Shown one piece after another: positions 6,422 through 7,916 of a stretch of DNA of 7,916 nucleotides. Under the pieces are notes generated by a model. The model saw only the letters and a program-made list of their open reading frames with translations, did not search any database and was not told the origin of the DNA. Source of the DNA: Planctomycetota bacterium (lineage in GTDB: Bacteria; Planctomycetota; Phycisphaerae; UBA1845; CAIVHJ01); the NCBI GenBank assembly GCA_022565195.1, contig JADFJZ010000048.1, forward strand, positions 1-7,916. Direction: 5' to 3'. Made by a program: the position numbers and the translations under genes. Positions within the stretch are counted from its first letter, which is position 1. Each line of letters begins with the position of its first letter.

Positions 6422-7395
6422 CGTATTCCTGCGTTTCGCGTGGCCAGATAGGTGCTCAAGGCCACATCCAAAGGATCTGCCGTGTTGTAGAGTTCGTAGT
6501 CCAAGTGCAGTTCCCGGCAGGTCTTTCGCAGTTTGGCCAGGAAACCGTCAACCTCCTCGAGGTAGTTCTGTCGCAGTGTCGCGGGCTCGGACAGAATCTT
6601 GCCGGCCTGTTCCATGCCCGAGAACATCGTCGGACCGCTGAAGGGAAATTCCAGCTCGGCCGGGTCCATCACGTGGCACAGGATGATCTCGTTCTTGCTG
6701 TAGCGCAGACGCCTGAGCCCGCCTTCGATGTTGGACGGGTCATCGAAGAAATCGCTGATCACAATCAAGAGGCTGCGCCGTTTCACTCGTTCCGCGAGGT
6801 TGGTCAGCACTTTCAGCAACGACGTCTTCGTCGGCCCGGTGCTGCCCTGAAGTTCGTTGATGATGGTCTTCCACTGGGCGGGATGATTGCTGGGCCGGAT
6901 GAAGCGCTGAACTTCGTCGGCGAACAGCGCCAATCCCACAGAGTCGCGCTGTTTCAGGGCCAGATACGCCAGGGACGCCGCGATGCAGATGCCGTAGTCA
7001 TGCTTGCTCATCGGCGCTTTGGGCGAGCGGTAAGTCATGGACTCGCTGCAATCCACGGCAATGACGCAGGCGAGGTTGGTCTCCTCTTCATACTGTTTGA
7101 TGTAGTACTTGTTGGTTCTGCCGAAGACCTTCCAGTCGATGTGCCGAATATCGTCGCCCTGCGTGTACTGGCGATGTTCCGCAAACTCGACGGAAAACCC
7201 ATGGTACGGCGAACGATGCATGCCGCTGATATACCCCTCGACCACCAGCCGCGCCCGCAAGTCCAGCGAACTGATCTTGGCCAGCGTCTTGGGATCAAGA
7301 TAGCGACGGTAATCACTGGGAGAGGACTGAGTGCTGAGTGCTGAGTGCTGAGTGCTGAGTGCCGAAGCTGAGGAGTCCATTGCGTATGTCGCCAT
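6418..7395 (-). CDS. DUF58 family protein (VWA-like fold)
   Basis: DUF58 proteins accompany MoxR ATPases and carry a VWA-like fold; they have no membrane helix and are expected in the cytoplasm. With ATG 7395 the product is 325 residues. The family signature is strong at about residues 64-104: YHGFSVEFAEHRQY, GDDIRHIDWKVFGRTN and YYIKQYEEE. Next comes VIAVDCSESM, with D115, S117 and S119 forming a MIDAS DxSxS motif, and later LLIVISDFFDD (about 209-219). The upstream start at 7467 would overlap the previous gene by 38 nt and add nothing recognisable, so 7395 (or ATG 7380) is preferred; neither has a clear Shine-Dalgarno. The stop overlaps the BatA-like start by 4 nt, so the two are probably co-translated. 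Residues 12-25 (ALSTQHSALSTQSS) come from heptamer array A5, in front of the conserved DYRRYLDPKTL segment. No usable start exists between the array and the conserved domain, so the repeat must be translated. Confidence 0.95.
   Translation of the reverse strand: MATYAMDSSASALSTQHSALSTQSSPSDYRRYLDPKTLAKISSLDLRARLVVEGYISGMHRSPYHGFSVEFAEHRQYTQGDDIRHIDWKVFGRTNKYYIKQYEEETNLACVIAVDCSESMTYRSPKAPMSKHDYGICIAASLAYLALKQRDSVGLALFADEVQRFIRPSNHPAQWKTIINELQGSTGPTKTSLLKVLTNLAERVKRRSLLIVISDFFDDPSNIEGGLRRLRYSKNEIILCHVMDPAELEFPFSGPTMFSGMEQAGKILSEPATLRQNYLEEVDGFLAKLRKTCRELHLDYELYNTADPLDVALSTYLATRNAGIR
6427..6430 (-). promoter_or_regulatory. Shine-Dalgarno of BatA-like gene
   Basis: AGGA on the minus strand lies 5 nt before ATG 6421 and 8 nt before the adjacent in-frame ATG 6418. 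The spacing favours the second ATG, which would overlap the DUF58 stop by a single base. Either start leaves the protein essentially unchanged. Confidence 0.45.
7326..7360 (-). repeat. Heptamer array A5 (5 units) at DUF58 N-terminus
   Basis: The plus strand reads ACTGAGT followed by four perfect GCTGAGT units, the most regular array in the window, which suggests recent arrival or expansion. It encodes ALSTQHSALSTQ near the start of the DUF58 protein. It is the inverted counterpart of array A6 at 7842-7862, so the two arrays bracket the four-helix-bundle gene. Confidence 0.93.
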
Positions 7396-7429
7396 GTCAT
7401 GCTCTGACGCCCCAAGGGCGCCAAATGTC

Positions 7430-7840
7430 CTACTTGTCGATTGCCAGCGATGCGCGCAGGCCTCCAATGATCCTCGCCACTTCTTCTGCCTGGTTCATAA
7501 AACGCTCAAAGTTGGAACGGTCCAAATAGCCGACATCGCAGGCCACACAAAGTTGTGAGCGACGCTCTGCACAGGATGATTTCGCGATGGAAAGAAACCG
7601 ATGGAACTCCCGCGGCCGATGCCTCTCAAAACCCTCTGCTATGTTGGACATCATCGAAACGGCTGCACGCTGAATCTGTCTCTTCAGGCCGAAGTCTTGG
7701 GAGAACGCCCCGTGACCTGTGGAGTCGTAAACGGCGCGAGTGAGTTCTCTGGCTTTTTGCCAGGCGATCAAGTCTTCGAAACGCCTGATCGATCCGGGCC
7801 TTTTCGACCTTTCTCGAACGGTTGTCTTTATCGGATCCAT
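7430..7840 (-). CDS. Four-helix-bundle protein, S23/IVS family
   Basis: This is a 136-residue protein close to the usual family length of about 115-135. Recognisable features are FEDLIAWQKARELTRAVY (about 21-38), GLKRQIQRAAVSMMSNIAEGFER (about 51-73) with the diagnostic NIAEG, and REFHRFLSIAKSSCAERRSQL followed by DVGYLD. Members are small basic helical bundles that oligomerise. Relatives are encoded in 23S rRNA intervening sequences and, as Avd proteins, beside diversity-generating retroelements; they are thought to bind nucleic acid. Most stand-alone copies, like this one, have no known role. It lies between the end of the probable MoxR gene (23-nt gap) and the DUF58 gene (34-nt gap), a position not expected for the operon, so it looks like an insertion. 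ATG 7840 directly follows heptamer array A6 and has no clear Shine-Dalgarno. No reverse transcriptase or rRNA is nearby. Confidence 0.92.
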   Translation of the reverse strand: MDPIKTTVRERSKRPGSIRRFEDLIAWQKARELTRAVYDSTGHGAFSQDFGLKRQIQRAAVSMMSNIAEGFERHRPREFHRFLSIAKSSCAERRSQLCVACDVGYLDRSNFERFMNQAEEVARIIGGLRASLAIDK

Positions 7841-7841
7841 A

Positions 7842-7862
7842 ACTCAGCACTCAGCACTCAGC
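7842..7862 (+). repeat. Heptamer array A6 (3 units), inverted, intergenic
   Basis: Three perfect ACTCAGC units run on the plus strand, so the sense (minus) strand reads GCTGAGT, the stop-bearing orientation. This is the only A array outside a reading frame and the only one in this orientation. It fills almost the whole 23-nt gap between the upstream stop (7864-7866) and the four-helix-bundle start (7840). Confidence 0.92.
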
Positions 7863-7863
7863 A

Positions 7864-7916
7864 CTACTTAAACACGCTCTTGTCCATTTGACTGGCGAGT
7901 TGCGATTCGTCTTCCT
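7864..7916 (-). CDS. C-terminal end of an upstream protein, probably MoxR-type AAA+ ATPase
   Basis: The last 16 codons and TAG stop (7866-7864) of a minus-strand gene enter the window; the peptide is EDESQLASQMDKSVFK. The piece is too short to show any domain. The MoxR call comes only from position: a MoxR ATPase gene usually lies directly upstream of the DUF58 gene in such operons. If correct, the ATPase would power the VWA proteins encoded downstream. It could be another protein. Confidence 0.45.
   Translation of the reverse strand, partial: EDESQLASQMDKSVFK

Noticed and set aside
7396..7467. Longer DUF58 protein starting at 7467
   Set aside because: The extra 24 residues overlap the end of the four-helix-bundle gene and resemble no DUF58 N-terminus; starts at 7395 or 7380 suffice.
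7430..7840. Diversity-generating retroelement (Avd-like protein)
   Set aside because: The protein belongs to the same broad four-helix family, but no reverse transcriptase, template repeat or variable repeat is seen in the window.
7430..7840. 23S rRNA intervening sequence
   Set aside because: No rRNA sequence flanks the gene; both neighbours are protein-coding.

Overview
All six genes or gene fragments in this 7.9 kb window lie on the minus strand and are packed head to tail, so they read right to left as one probable operon. The order is: C-terminus of an upstream protein, probably a MoxR-type AAA+ ATPase (7914-7864); a small S23/four-helix-bundle protein (7840-7430); a DUF58 protein with a VWA-like fold (7395-6418); a BatA-type membrane protein with VWA and glutamine-amidotransferase-like (GATase-like) domains (6421-4052); a second, larger membrane VWA/GATase-like protein (4019-1446); and the first 461 residues of a DUF4175-like membrane protein that runs off the left edge (1385-1). 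No rRNA, tRNA, CRISPR array, transposase, promoter or terminator was recognised.

The gene set (MoxR, DUF58, BatA, VWA/GATase-like, DUF4175-like), the moderately high GC and the weak Shine-Dalgarno sites fit a member of the Planctomycetota or a relative in the PVC group. This is inferred from gene order and protein style; no rRNA is present to settle it. The operon resembles the MoxR/BatA families, in which a MoxR ATPase works with metal-binding VWA proteins at the membrane, usually in a chaperone-like or envelope-maintenance role. The substrate of this planctomycete-type version is not known from the sequence.

The most striking content is the repeat DNA written into these genes. Family A is a 7-nt repeat, (ACTCAGC)n with CCTCAGT variants, in six arrays. 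Family B is about 65-80 nt and also heptamer-based, (GGCTTCA)n, then a TGCTTCC-containing core, then (GCCCGGA)n, in three copies. Family C is an 18-nt unit with an internal hairpin, in two places. Several single hairpins add to this. Five A arrays, two B copies and both C sites lie inside open reading frames without breaking them, giving peptides such as ALSTQHSALSTQ, ASGFRLQATG and AQRVQSAQRVQ. Intragenic A and B copies are all oriented so that their stop-free strand is the coding strand. The two copies in the opposite orientation lie at gene boundaries, and one of them supplies the stop codon and last 16 residues of the BatA-like protein.

Layout: 1-1385 DUF4175-like gene carrying C, B and A insertions; 1386-1445 short spacer; 1446-4019 VWA/GATase-like gene with a composite A-B-A insertion in its VWA domain; 4020-4051 spacer made mostly of an inverted B copy; 4052-6421 BatA-like gene with one A array; 6418-7395 DUF58 gene with an A array at its N-terminus; 7430-7840 four-helix-bundle gene flanked by oppositely oriented A arrays; 7864-7916 end of the upstream gene.
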